From Symsagittifera roscoffensis (lineage: Eukaryota; Xenacoelomorpha; Acoela; Convolutidae): 64,000 nt of DNA. The stretch lies in NCBI RefSeq assembly GCF_963678635.1, contig NC_087062.1:86463845-86527844 (forward strand), written 5' to 3'. Each line of letters starts with the position of its first letter. The first letter of the stretch is position 1. Under the pieces are notes generated by a model. It did not search any database and had not been told where the DNA came from. It saw only the letters and a list, made by a program, of their open reading frames with translations. The translations under genes were made by a program, and so were the position numbers. This document shows positions 31,281-42,110 of this stretch, in pieces.

Positions 31281-31440
31281 GGGACTTATGTTGCGAAGAT
31301 TGCTACTAAAAGTGGGTATGCTGCGACTTTGCCCGGCCGAAGAAATTTTATGCGACTTTGCGCGACCCAAAAAAGGTATGATGCGACCATTGCGACTCAA
31401 AATGAGCATGCTGCAACTTTTTGCGACTCAAGCCTCTTGC
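31281..31440 (+). repeat. Minisatellite with GCGACTTTGCGACTCAAAA-like units
   Basis: About four or five degenerate units of roughly 33 bp contain ATGCTGCGAC and TTGCGACTCAAAA. The overlapping frames (about 90 codons) reflect the repeat and are not called as genes. Confidence 0.7.
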
Positions 31441-32564
31441 CGGATGATGGAATTTGGGCCGCAAAAAAGTCCGTTTCGGCTACCCATTTCGGTCTCAACG
31501 TGAGACGCGGACCTCGGCCCGGGTTAAATATCAGAATATATAACTAACTTAAAGTATGTATAGTTGTATACCACTTTCAGTTTCGCATAGGTATTGTTTC
31601 GGCTGGATGATACTGCCCGGCTGGCTTCAAAAAAGAAGTGAGTTTTCATTCACTCTTAAAAATGTTCACGAGCCCAAGTAAACGCGCGAGAGAAAGATTT
31701 TCCAAGCGCGAGATAGTAGTTCTCGTGTTTTTCATGGGCTTTACATGTTTTAAAAAATCCTGATCCTTGTGTAAAAAAGTACATAAAAAGTAAACTTACA
31801 AGTTGCTGTCATTAACTCGGGTTTTGACTTAGAGCTCAGTTCTTAAAAAGAATTCGATACCTCCAAGACACGGGAAGGGAAAGATAAGCGATTCCTTTCG
31901 CGTATTCTGGCTTCCCGTTTGTGAATTTGCTTATCTCTCTGATTGTGGCTTTTTCTTGTTCTTTGTTCGGTTTTCTTGTTTTTTTTTCTCTTTTCTCTAG
32001 CTATGATTGTTGTCACTCTGCTTTTGTACCGGCTCTCAAAATTTTGCTTGTTTCTTGCTTTTGGGGTTTTATCCTGGTTCAGTTCGTTTAGAAAATCGAG
32101 AGATGCTCTAAATTCTTAATTCGAGCTTGACTGTTGTAAAGTTAGTTTACGAGCTGTAGTAAAGATAGTTTTTCTTTACTGGGCGATTTCTTTGACACTT
32201 GTTTGGCCTCCTCCCTGGTCTAAATGCTAAATATTTGTGCGAATTAGAAGCGCTAAGGGGTGATGATTGATTCATTGTGGCGGTAAACTAAAAAGTCAAA
32301 ACGGCAAAAAACCAAGCATTGATTGTTTAATTCAGTGATAAACATCTGCTCCATTTAATTTTTTACTCTTGATTGAAATAGATGAAAATCTGAACAAACG
32401 TATAGGAGCCCGTTCGGTAAACTCTTAAAAATTGAGAAACTATTGATACCCGTTCGAATATTGATACTCAATATACCTGATTGGTTCTCAATAAAACCGT
32501 ACGAAATCATTTTGGAATAATAGTTTAACAGCTTGGTATCATAGGAGGCTAATAAATGATCAAT
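31441..32564. other. No gene recognised; may include the unrecognised start of the BEL/Pao LTR
   Basis: AT-rich unique sequence. The 5' edge of the left BEL/Pao LTR should lie here or just downstream, but I could not fix it. Confidence 0.35.
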
Positions 32565-32570
32565 TAAGCC

Positions 32571-32669
32571 TGCACTCTAAGTGTGAATACTTCTAGTTCA
32601 GTCGTAACCTTTCTAGTAGGATTTAACTTAGAGTTGAGCTCTCTACAACAGTACACACTCCCCCACACA
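32571..32669 (+). repeat. 3' part of the left BEL/Pao LTR
   Basis: TGCACTCTAAGTGTGAATAC, AACCTTTCTAGTAGGATTTA and GAGCTCTCTAC recur in order at 39722-39800. It ends CCCCACACA just before the primer site. Confidence 0.65.
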
Positions 32670-32670
32670 G

Positions 32671-32687
32671 TGGTGACCCCGACATGG
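32671..32687 (+). promoter_or_regulatory. Primer-binding site of the BEL/Pao element
   Basis: TGGTGACCCCGACATGG follows the LTR after one base. TGG plus this 3' sequence is the usual shape of a tRNA primer site. Confidence 0.7.
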
Positions 32688-33179
32688 GCAAATTGGATAC
32701 TAGCAACCCCACAAACTGGACACGAGCGAACCCTCACTAAATGGAAACGAGCAACCCCCTCTCTAGAGCCCTCTAAAACACTGCGGTACAATGGAAACAC
32801 GACAGGACTTTGAACACAGACGGTTCTAAGCAAAATTAAAAGCAAAGCAACACATCATCAACCGATATACAATACAAACGGCAACTTGATCAAAATCCGA
32901 GACGTCAGAAGACGAAACACTACGCGGGCTTATAAAAGTTTTGAAGAAGGGTAACGAGGAACAAAGAATAACGAGGAACAACGAATAACCAGCCTTGGAT
33001 CAAGGCAAACTGGATGACGCAAAATATCAACAACAATCCGAGAGCTCCCGAGAGCTAATCCGAGAGCTTATCAATGCTCGAGGATACAACCTAAGAACTA
33101 CTAGCACCACTTGATGAAGCAACTTTCATGACAAGCTCGCTGATACGCTCTCAAACCACGTACGCTCATTTAGAAAATT

Positions 33180-34110
33180 GAAGAAGGAGCTGAACACTAG
33201 GCTGAAAGAAAAAAACGGGAAAGTGACAACCCTGAAACGGAAGAACAGGACAAGTGTTACGTCAACGATGCAAACAAGCTGCAGCGGGACAAGCAAGGGT
33301 CACTTGTTTCTCGATAATGACTGGACAAAAAACTCCAAAACAACTTCAAAAGCAGCATAATTACACAAGGCAATACGCGGCAGACGAAGGAGAAGAAATC
33401 GCGATACAAGAACTTAGGTGTCAACTACTAGACTCAACGAAAGACTTAAAATTTCAGCACGAATGGTAATGCGGACTAGGGAGGCTTAGTCAATTGGATG
33501 AAATCTTGACGTCATTTGTTTCCAATGCAGCTCGGCAACTTCGGACGTTTACTATTCTACGATTCACTGCCAAAAGTCAACTTGGCTATATTTGATGGAC
33601 AAACAACAAATTGGGCAGAATGGAGCAGACGATATATTTTTCTCATCGAGGAAACACCAGTCAGCAACGCTCAAAGATTTAAACACATGCTGAGAATAGT
33701 CACGGGAAAAACTCAAGCTATAATTCAAGGCTTTGTTTGCAACTGCAACTTGTTTGAGGATGCAGTTAGTAAGTTAGGACGACGTTCCACCGACATATTC
33801 ATCCGGTGTTTAAAAACCCTCTCAGGTAAACCATAAGCACTCATAGATTGCACTCAATTCATTAGAGCCTTGACTCGCACACTTCAAGAAATGGAACTTT
33901 TTTCCGATCCTAACTCGACGATTTTACTTAAACTTGCTACTGAAGTTTTGTTGTACAATGAGCACGTAAAACGGAACCACTTCTTTGTTCAGCGAGAACT
34001 TGAACAATTATCTTTCAGGGAACTCATCCAATGGTTGCGAACAACGACAGGCCCAGTACATGAAAGGCCCTCCTTCTTGCTTCTTCGCCAAGCTCTAAGA
34101 CACTGAACAA
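33180..34110 (+). pseudogene. BEL/Pao gag remnant
   Basis: 33180-33470 holds Lys/Glu-rich frames without a clear motif. 33570-33830 reads LPKVNLAIFDGQTTNWAEWS, TGKTQAIIQGF and FEDAVSKLGRR, the BEL/Pao gag pattern (DUF1759 family: LPK...FDG...W.EW, then G.A..AI.GF). A TAA interrupts it at 33834, and the same domain resumes (LFSDPNSTILLKLATEVL, LSFRELIQWLRT) to 34104. So the domain is whole but broken. Confidence 0.75.
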
Positions 34111-34149
34111 TTTTCAGCTCCAAAACTACTGATGATCACTGGACAGTAG

Positions 34150-34640
34150 TAGAGCAACTAAGTTTTTGTATCATCTGTTCGAAACCTGTGCGCAGATCCC
34201 GTGAGCGTCTATCAGCGTTCAATTGTCGTTTTCCGGGTCGCAACGTGCGACATCATCCACTCCTGCACGGAGCTAACGTTAGAACGCGACGTGAAACAAC
34301 AATTTATAGTAACAATCACCTACAAAACATCAAAAGATGCTCTTCAATGGCCTTGAGACTCAACAAGCTGCTCCGAAAAGCAAGGAGAAGAATAGAATAC
34401 AGAGGTCATGGAGTATCTACTTTACTATCTACCAGCGATTCATCAATATAAGGCGCATGAAGTCAGTACCTATGCGTTTTTGGATCCTGGAAGCAATCTG
34501 ATTAATATTTTGATCGAAAACAGCAAACAAACAGAAACTTAAAAAATTGGAGGAACAACAAACTTGTCTTCCAGCAGCCAATGACTTAATTGTCGAAACT
34601 TTTTATAAAACAGTTGCGCAGATATCAGGCGTAGGCGGAG
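34150..34640 (+). pseudogene. BEL/Pao knuckle and protease remnant, copy A
   Basis: The basic segment with RHHPLLHG (about 34245-34270) corresponds to the knuckle ending seen in BEL polyproteins. Further on, AFLDPGSNLINI (about 34468-34510) is the aspartic-protease D-x-G-S motif. It is broken by stops. Confidence 0.6.
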
Positions 34641-34871
34641 AATAAAATTTGGCTTAAGACACGCTTAAGTAGTAGATCAGTTTTTCTTACCAAGTTCATT
34701 GGACAAGACAATTGCAATTTGATGTTTTCACTTCAAATCAAATTTGGGCATCAAAACATGAGCGTGTAGATTCAATTATGTTTTGGCGTTCTCTGGGCCC
34801 CATGAAACTATTACAGAAGACCATAAATTGATATACTAGGTAATTTACGACGTTTTATCAACACACTCACC

Positions 34872-35005
34872 CGGTTTCTAAGACCTCTCTCAAGTATACC
34901 CTAAGCAATGATAGAGTACATTCCAAATGATCGAGTCATGGCTCTAATGATTTGAATGTACTCTATCATTGCTTAAGGTATACTTGAGAGAGGTCTTAGA
35001 AGCCG
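34872..35005. repeat. 134-bp near-perfect palindrome
   Basis: CTAAGACCTCTCTCAAGTAT and its continuation to about 34930 pair with 34948-35005 (ending ATACTTGAGAGAGGTCTTAG). The left arm is homologous to gag sequence at 33820-33870, so the right arm is an inverted copy of gag. Confidence 0.9.
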
Positions 35006-35830
35006 AGTAAGAGAACTGGAATTTTCTTCCGGTCTTCAATCGACGATTACACTGAAACATGCTAATTAAACGTTGTTGTAGAATGAGCAAGCAAAATGGA
35101 ACCGATTTTTTTTTCAACGGGATTTTATCTATTTATCTTTCAAGGAAATCATTAAGTGAATACAAACAAGCGCAAAAGCACATGAAAGGTCCTATATTTT
35201 GAAAGCATGAAGAATTAACGCGTATATGAATCGATGAACGCATCGAACGCCAACACTAGGAACGCCAACGACAGAAGGTTTTTTTTCTCAGATGACAAAA
35301 CTTCTTGATTCTTCATCAAGCTCTAAGACACTGAACAATTTTTCAGCTCCAAAACACCAGTTGATCACTGGACAGCAGTAGAGCAACTGAATTTCATCAA
35401 CTGTTTCAAGTCTGCGCGCAGATCCCGTGAGCGTGTCTGCATTAAATTTTTGTTCTCCGGGTTGCAACAAGCGACATCATTCATTCCTACTCCGAGCTAA
35501 ATTCACAACACGACTTGAAAAAATAATTTTTAGCAACAATTGTCTTCAAAATCAGAAGATGCTCTTCATTGGTCTTAAGACTCAAAAAGTTGTTCCAAAA
35601 AGCACGGAAATGAAATGGAGACCATGAAGTATCTAGTTTACATTCTACCAGTGACTCTTCAAAATAAGGCGCACGAGGTCACTACTTATGCGTTCTTGGA
35701 TCCTGGAAGCACTCTGGTTATGATCTCGAGCAAAACAGCAAAAAGCTTGAAAAATTGGACCAAAAACGAAATTGTAATCCTAGATGCCATAGCTTGTTAA
35801 ACAACAGCTGCGCAGATATCAAGCGTAGGC
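34872..35830 (+). pseudogene. BEL/Pao gag-protease remnant, copy B
   Basis: The order of copy A is repeated: a gag C-terminal stretch (about 35100-35215), the sequence around TCAAGCTCTAAGACACTGAA (35320), CNKRHHSF (about 35464-35490) and protease TYAFLDPGSTLVMISSKTAK (35670-35740). The protease segment is better preserved than in copy A. Confidence 0.65.
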
Positions 35831-36099
35831 CGAGATAGAAATTTTGACTTAAAAGACGCTTATGTAATAGATCAATTTTTTTATCAACTCTTCAAACTCA
35901 TCGAGCCAAAGTAGTAAAACAATAAAAACACCACAGAAAACGGACACTTCAAAACTGGACACAACGGAACAACAAAATTTACTGAACAAGACATTTTTAA
36001 TTAGATCTCTACACTTCAAATCGAACTTGGGTCTTCAATCACGCCGAGCGCGGTTAGATTCAATTTTGGATGGGCTCACTCCGGGCCCCATGCAACTAC

Positions 36100-37050
36100 T
36101 ACAGAACACCAAATTTTGATACATCTTGATACTTGTCTGGACCTTCGAGCAAACAAACAAGCATCCAAAATTATACAGCAATTACGCAGTCGACTACCAG
36201 ACTAAAGATACGAGAAGGGAATCCTTTGGGCTGAGGACTCAAACTGGGCAACTAATGAAACTCTGGCTCGGAAACATCTACGACATTTTTAGTACTACTT
36301 CAAAAGAAGCTCAAGATATACCAGCAAGTGAGCCGGAAGCAAACAAAGTGACCTAAAAATGGTCGAAGAACGAAGAATTATCGAAGAACGAAGAAGTCGA
36401 TACCGAATGATCTATACCACAGTACGGGCTTGTGAATCCAAGCAAACCAGATCAAATCAGCCGCATTAGCGTTGATAAATTGCCCCCTCAGAGGTGTTTC
36501 TTTGAACGGCAAGCTGCGGGTCAGATCTGCAGAGTGACATGCTAAGAATCAATTGTCTCTATTTTTTTCTGTGATGGCTATACAGTCGGACAAAAAAGGA
36601 AAGTTGATGAAAACCAACGTTAGACAGTCGGACAGAAAAATTCTTCGTTTTTCTTGGAAAATCAAAATTGAGCAACTATTGACGCTTAAAAATATCATCA
36701 ACATTTTTTGGAGCTCGAGATTTACCTGCTTGCGCAAAAAATTGCCGTAAAATAGATTGCCATAGATATGGCCGGTTCAAAAACTCATTTAACAAAAACA
36801 GTAGAAAAAAATTATGGCCAACTACCACTGTCACTGGAAAGGGTTGACAAATCAGTACACCTGTCAGTGCAGGAGAAAGAAACATTCAACAAAGGATGCT
36901 GCAACTTGACAAAATGATGCACCAACAGCCGCAAGTTTTTTGAGAGGCTTGCATAAGATCCACTCGTCAAACTTGATGGCAGTTTCAATCAGAAAATCAG
37001 GAGAATCATGGGAATTTATTTGAAACTGGTATGTGACGAATTTTTTTTCA
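36100..37050 (+). pseudogene. BEL/Pao reverse transcriptase remnant
   Basis: MKLWLGNIYDIFS (36258-) sits where BEL polyproteins have the pre-RT segment. At 36710-36750 GARDLPACAKNCR matches the BEL RT segment G(A)(R/K)..P..A. The catalytic region cannot be read cleanly. Confidence 0.55.
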
Positions 37051-37289
37051 GTCGAAAAAGAAAACCAAACGCTCAAAAATGTGGACGCAAAAAAAATCAT
37101 TTTATGTTTCTAGCTTATACGATGCACTTGAATTGATTTCACTAATTCTTAATACAGCAAAAACCATTCGACAAAAATATGGAGATCAGCTCAACAATTA
37201 GACCAACCTTTGGATGAACAGTATAGCGAAAAATTTCCAGGTTATGTTGATGATGTAAGTCAACAACATCCGATTAAAATTTGGCCGTT

Positions 37290-38010
37290 TTTTAACCACA
37301 GATTGTCAGGAGAAGGCGATACATCTCTTCTGTGATGCTTTTTGTCATCAAAGCGGTAGTAACATACCTAAAAGTATTGGATGGCAAAAGCATCACTAAA
37401 ACTTTCTTTCTGGGTAAAATACGAGAAGCCCCATTACGATAAAATACAAAACTTCGCCTTGAGCTACAAGGGGCATTATACTCCGCCAGATAATGAAAAA
37501 AACTAGTTAACTTAGCAGGATAATCATGTTGACGGACAGTACCAGAGTTCCTGCCTGAGTTCGCAACCCTCGAGAAAAGTTTGAAGTGATTGGCGAGATT
37601 CTAGAGTCAACTCATCCCACTGATTGGCATCTTTCTGACACACACTCTAACAATAGGAACCAAAAACACAAGGGGAATCTAACAAAAAACATGATTTCAA
37701 TTTCAATGTCGATCAGAGGCCCGCAGTTTCATATGAAAAAGAAGGAATACTGGACTCAATTTAGTGAAAAGACATGCGCTTTGCTTCAAAGCTGCGACCA
37801 GTTTCAAAGAGATGTAATCAAATAGGTCCCAAAATTTATCGATATCGACAGATTCAGCCAGTGGCCACGATTGGGCCAGGTCTACTGCTTAGGCTAATAC
37901 CAAAAAAAAAGAAATACTTCGAGTGCATCGTCGAAAAATTAAGTGGAAATTTATTTGCTCAAACTCTCACAGGAACAAGCTTTTTGCCAGCAGTTGTGTT
38001 ATATCTGGAA
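37290..38010 (+). pseudogene. BEL/Pao RNase H-like and pre-integrase remnant
   Basis: LFCDAF, VTYLKVLDGKSITKTFF and LGKIREAPLR, then LRLELQGALYSAR (37325-37490), follow the BEL pattern (sKsRvaPlk...iPRLELqgAl). 37590-37760 (STHPTDWHLSDTHSN, RGPQFHMKKKEYW) matches the following W-H...GPEFL stretch, and IDIDRFSQWPRLGQV (37835-) the start of the pre-integrase region. It ends at a fold-back insertion. Confidence 0.7.
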
Positions 38011-38040
38011 TAACGCCCCAGTTGCGCTGAAAAGCCGGTT

Positions 38041-38351
38041 CCCGGGTCGAGATTCCGCTCAAAAACCGCCCAAGATATGGGCGGTTTGAGCCATTTTCCA
38101 GCACGATTTCAGCGGTTTGAGTGGTTTGAGCGGTTTGGGCGTTTTTTTTTTCGGAAAAACCGCTCAAATCGCTCAAATCTTGCTTAAAAAACCGCTCAAA
38201 AACCGCTCAATTCTTGCGGTGATTTTTGAACCGTTTTCAAGCAAAATTTGAGCGGTTTTTGAGCGGTCTTATAAAGAAAACCAATAAAAACCAACAAAAA
38301 GGCCTGGAAAGATAATGTGACGCTAAGATGCAGTAGAAATACTACCCGGGT
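38041..38351. mobile_element. Fold-back element FB1 (GAGCGGTT family)
   Basis: It starts CCCGGGTCGAGATTCCGCTC and carries many AACCGCTC/GAGCGGTT words in both orientations, like FB3. Its right end is poorly kept; ACTACCCGGGTTGAC near 38341 may be the terminus. Limits are approximate. Confidence 0.65.
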
Positions 38352-38366
38352 TGACCTCCATAAACC

Positions 38367-38812
38367 GAAAATGCTTATCTTACATTTCCCCACACCGGAA
38401 ATGCTTATCTTACAATTTCCTCCATCAAATGTATGGAAAAATGTTAATCATACAATTTTCATTCAAGTTCAAAAAATCATTGAAAAAAGATTCAATATAG
38501 TTTTTCCGGCTATTTGAACCAAAGAAAACAGTCTGGTAATGAAAAATAACTACGTTAAATGGCTACGGAAAAATGGTTATCCTACAATTACTATATATGA
38601 AAATCGTATGATAACCATTTTTCAAGAAAGGCAAGATTTTTAGAAACTTGTTAAAACTTGTTTATAAACAAATTTAAATTATTTAAGAGTACTTTTGCTC
38701 AATTTAAAGCACATTGCTCATCAAAAACGAAAATTTTAGTTTGAAGCTAATAAAATGGTTATCATACAGTTTCCATATATGAAAAATTTATGATAACCAT
38801 TTTTTCTTAAAA
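38367..38812. repeat. Second cluster of TTATCATACA palindromes
   Basis: Arms such as AAAATGCTTATCTTACA (38370, 38400), AAAAATGTTAATCATACA (38440), and full palindromes near 38568-38622 and 38752-38812 (TGGTTATCATACAG ... TTATGATAACCA) belong to the family at 21960-23008. They lie between two fold-back elements. Confidence 0.75.
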
Positions 38813-38824
38813 CCTGTTTTTTTG

Positions 38825-39343
38825 CGAAAAGGCTGTCAACCCGAGTCGCGATTTTTCACCTATTTGAAGCAAGATTTGAGCGGTTGGAGCGTTTTTTTTA
38901 GACAATTACGCTCAAAATCTTGCTTCAAATTGAGCGGTTTGAGCGGTTTTTGAACGTTTTATCTAAAAAAACCGCTCAAAAACCACGCAAGAATTGAACG
39001 GTTTGACCTGTTTATCTAAAAAAACCGCTCAAGATTTGAGCGGTTTGACTAGAAAAACTGCTCAAAAACCGCTCGAATCTTGCGCGGTTTTTGAGCGGTT
39101 TTTTTATATAAACCGCTCAAATCTTGCGCGGTTTTTGAGCGGTTTTTTTAGATAAACAGGTCAAAACCGTTCAATTCTTGCGTGGTTTTTGAGCGTTTTT
39201 TTAGATAAAACGTTCAAAAACCGCTCAAACCGCTCAATTTGAAGCAAGATTTTAAGCGTAATTGTCTAAAAAAAAACGCTCAAACCGCTCAAATCTTGCT
39301 TCAAATAGGTGAAAAATCGCGACTCGGGTTGACAGCCTTTTCG
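38825..39343. mobile_element. 519-bp near-perfect palindrome, fold-back element FB2
   Basis: The left end (CGAAAAGGCTGTCAACCCGA at 38825) is the reverse complement of the right end (to 39343), and the arms match inward nearly throughout, centred near 39084. The arms consist mainly of AACCGCTCAAA words in both orientations, with spacers AATCTTGCTTC and TTAGATAAA. There is no protein; open frames here (up to 87 codons) come from the repeat. It is nested in the BEL/Pao relic. Confidence 0.9.
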
Positions 39344-39721
39344 TCATACATGGGTGCAAACAATGTAACTCGTTTCAACAGCCTAGTTTCAAACGCTCTT
39401 CAAAACTACAGCAGATCATCTAGCAACGCCATTGGGTCTTTGGATATGGTACTGCCGTTAAAAATACCTCTGGTTACGAGTCTGGGCGTCAACGTCAGTT
39501 GAACAACCAACCAATCATGGCAGGCATAGCAAATGGATGAATCCTAATCAATTGCGTTCAAGGTTTTTTAGTGCGCCTGGTTCACGTTTTAGAATTCATG
39601 CTCTCAACTTTGTCAGTATAGCAAAAAATTTGGAATCAAGTATGTTTTCAACAGTTTCAGCAAACGAAGGTAGCTTCAGCAAACGAATCATTGGAAGCTA
39701 GTATGTCATAAATTACAACTG

Positions 39722-39812
39722 CACTAAGGGTGAACACTTTTAGTGCATTTGAAACCTTTCTGGTAGTATTTAACGTAGAGTTCAGCTCTCTACTCCCCCC
39801 TTCCCCCGCACA
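39722..39812 (+). repeat. 3' part of the right BEL/Pao LTR
   Basis: TGCACTAAGGGTGAACACTT, AACCTTTCTGGTAGTATTTA and GAGTTCAGCTCTCTAC match 32571-32650; it ends CCCCCGCACA. Divergence is large, so the element is old. Confidence 0.6.
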
Positions 39813-40973
39813 AAATTAGTATATTAGTGGTCTTTCCAAAACTCTTCCGGAAAAATAGCTTCGTTTTTATAAATAGTTACCTGAACTGAGCGCAAAGTCT
39901 TGCTGATGATTTTGAGGTGCCAGGAAGGACGAAATCCAGTGAGTGTGGTGCTTCACCATTAGGAAAATGTTTAATACGGAAAATGTTTCTTCTTGAGTTG
40001 CTGTTTTGTGATCCATATGTTGCATGAGCTGAAACAAACCTATATTATTTCTGTTATTAGTTTTGGTTGATTTGTGCAGTTTGGAGTATCTTTGCTAGGT
40101 GACGGATTTTGCTGATCAACCCCATTTTCATTCAGCTTTACAAACTCGGAAAAACAAACGTCCCCTTAATAAGTCACGTTTCACCCCTGTAATAAATAAA
40201 AATGACGAGAACATGCGCAAACTTAGGAAAAAGTGATTGCATCATCGGCACCGTCTGCGGCGCTGAGGTTTATTGTATAAAAAATGTTTGTACAATTCTT
40301 TATGATAAATAACTGAACAGGCGCTGATCTTTTGAGCTCTCTGAGATCTCCCAAATCCTTACAAAGAGCTTTTTCACCAAATTTTTTGCGCTTTAGGCAA
40401 ATTTTTTTTTAAAAAAACGGCCAAACAAGGAGTTTTTTGCGTTTTTTGCCCCTTCCCCCTCTTCCCCTCAAAACCAGTTTATATTGGCGCCGAAGACCTT
40501 CAAGGTCAGCCAAAAGAAGATATCTCAAAATCGAATAGGGGGCTTTGGAAAAAATAGATGTCTTAAAATAAAAAAGGGGGCATCCACGCTCCCCCCCCCC
40601 CTTATTTCCACTACTGTAACTGAAAAACAAAATCATTTTCCCCAATAAAAAAACTAGACCGAAACTGCCAAAATTTTTAAAATAAAAATCCATATATACG
40701 GAAGTTTGTATAATTATTAGATTGACCCGCGCTATCAAATTGATCATAATTAGATTTGTTTAGAATGGGTAGTATTGGTGCTTTATTTGCGTATTCATAG
40801 CTAAATTTAAAAGAAAATTGGGTTTTTCAGTAGACCTAGGTAGCTCTGAATGTGTCTCCAATCTTCTTCCAGGCCAAGTTAACATCTACCCCCCCCCCCC
40901 AAACAGTTTGTACAGCGGGAGGGAGGATGTTAACTTAGGTAATAGCCCTGTTTTTTTTTGGAATGAGCTCGTG
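39813..40973. other. AT-rich stretch with C runs and MITE-like debris
   Basis: C runs occur at about 40590-40612 and 40888-40900. TATATTGGCGCCGAAG near 40479 recalls the centre of the 27-29.8 kb MITEs. AAGTTAACATCTACCCC (about 40876) and GGATGTTAACTTAGG (about 40924) form an inverted repeat. No gene is seen. Confidence 0.4.
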
Positions 40974-41321
40974 CCCGGGTCGAGATCCCGCTCAAAAACC
41001 GCTCAAGATTTGAGCGGTTTGAGCGGTTTTCCAGCAAGATTTGAGCGGTTTGAGCGGTTTGGGCGGTTTGGGCGTTTTTTTTTGGAAAAACCGCTCAAAC
41101 CGCTCAAATCTTGCTTAAGAAACCGCTCAAAAACCGCTCATTTCTTGCGGTGATTTTTGAACGGTTTTTCAAGCAAGATTTGAGCGGTTTTTTTAGATAA
41201 ACCGTTCAAAAACCGCTCAAACCGCTCATTTTGAAGCAAGATTTTGAGCGCAATTGTCTAAAAAAACCGCTCAAACCGCTCAAATCTTGCTTCAAATTAG
41301 GTGAAAAATCTCGACTCGGGT
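40974..41321. mobile_element. Fold-back element FB3 (348 bp)
   Basis: It starts CCCGGGTCGAGATCCCGCTC and ends AATCTCGACTCGGGT, forming inverted termini. The inside is filled with AACCGCTC/GAGCGGTT words. The first 200 bp align with FB1 and the last 130 bp with the right end of FB2. Frames over it are composition by-products. Confidence 0.85.
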
Positions 41322-41336
41322 GGTCTGGGGATAAAG

Positions 41337-41400
41337 TTAATTTGCGCGGTTTGGCCGGTGAGACTAAGTTAACTTGCGCGGTTTGGCCGGTAGCCTTAAA
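41337..41400. repeat. Short tandem duplication next to FB3
   Basis: AAGTTAATTTGCGCGGTTTG is followed about 36 bp later by AAGTTAACTTGCGCGGTTTG, each then GCCGGT. Confidence 0.8.
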
Positions 41401-41936
41401 TAACAATGACTTTGTCGACCCGATGTTAATTGACCACGCATTGAACTGGCTTTGATAGAGACGGTTAAAAGCATGTGAAGCTGTATTTAGACGCTAGCCA
41501 GTCGTTTCAAAACCTAGCTTTATTTTCCGTCGGTATGTACTTCCGGCGAATGTTACATATATGTTTCTATGGCTCTCCTAATGATCTAATTTAAGATTAT
41601 AACTTAGAGGTCGATCTTTGGGGGTGGGGGTTGATATTAACTTGATCCCTTCTTCTTCGTAAAAAAAATTTCGATAACTGATTGAGATGCGGAACGGAAT
41701 AGTTGATTTCTAGTTAGGTAAGTCTAGTTAACAAATAGAAGTTTTCTTCATCACAATTATGAAACAGAGATATCAGATAAGACAAACCACTTAAGTAAAA
41801 AAACTGTCATATCTCTAAAACGTCGGAGGATCTTTCTCTGAGGTAAACCAAAATTGATTTTCCGAGCTCTCGCGAATCATTATTAAGACTATGTTTCGAC
41901 CAAAGTTTCTGTCAAGCGTTTAGACCGTTTTTTGGA

Positions 41937-42110
41937 AAATTGTTTTTCTTTGTCTGCCCCCTCCTCTCGAAAGTAGTATAATTATGGCGCCAATGGTGCC
42001 TTTAGAAAGTATTTGAGGCCGGTCAGCCAGAAATGGATATGTTTAAATAGTAACATAATGGTAACCCTTTGCGTCGTCAGGGGCTTGAATCCCTGAGGAA
42101 GGAGATCTTT
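41937..42110 (-). mobile_element. Degraded hAT-like MITE fragment (inverted)
   Basis: GCCCCCTCCTCTCGA, TATGGCGCCAATGGTGCCTT and GGCCGGTCAGCCAGAAATGG match, in reverse complement, the middle of the 27-29.8 kb MITEs. The ends are lost. Confidence 0.45.

Larger units (their letters stand above)
32565..39812 (+). mobile_element. Decayed BEL/Pao LTR retroelement, invaded by fold-back elements
   Basis: Homologous LTR 3' ends (32571-32669 and 39722-39812), a primer-binding site (32671), BEL-type gag, CCHC/protease, RT, RNase H and pre-integrase segments lie in order on the plus strand with many stops. BEL/Pao elements are animal-specific. A gag-protease block is duplicated (34870-35830), and two fold-back elements lie at 38041-38351 and 38825-39343. 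Confidence 0.8.

Noticed and set aside
31240-31547. Two overlapping frames of 87 and 90 codons
   Set aside because: Both follow the 33-bp minisatellite and show its periodicity.
34872-35005. Palindrome as a rho-independent terminator or tRNA-like fold
   Set aside because: Its arms are explained as an inverted duplication of gag; eukaryotic context.
38196-41406. Frames of 60-111 codons over the fold-back elements (LSGLSGF-like and FERFGRFGRF-like repeats)
   Set aside because: They are translations of the AACCGCTC words in one frame; the same words appear inverted, so no protein is implied.
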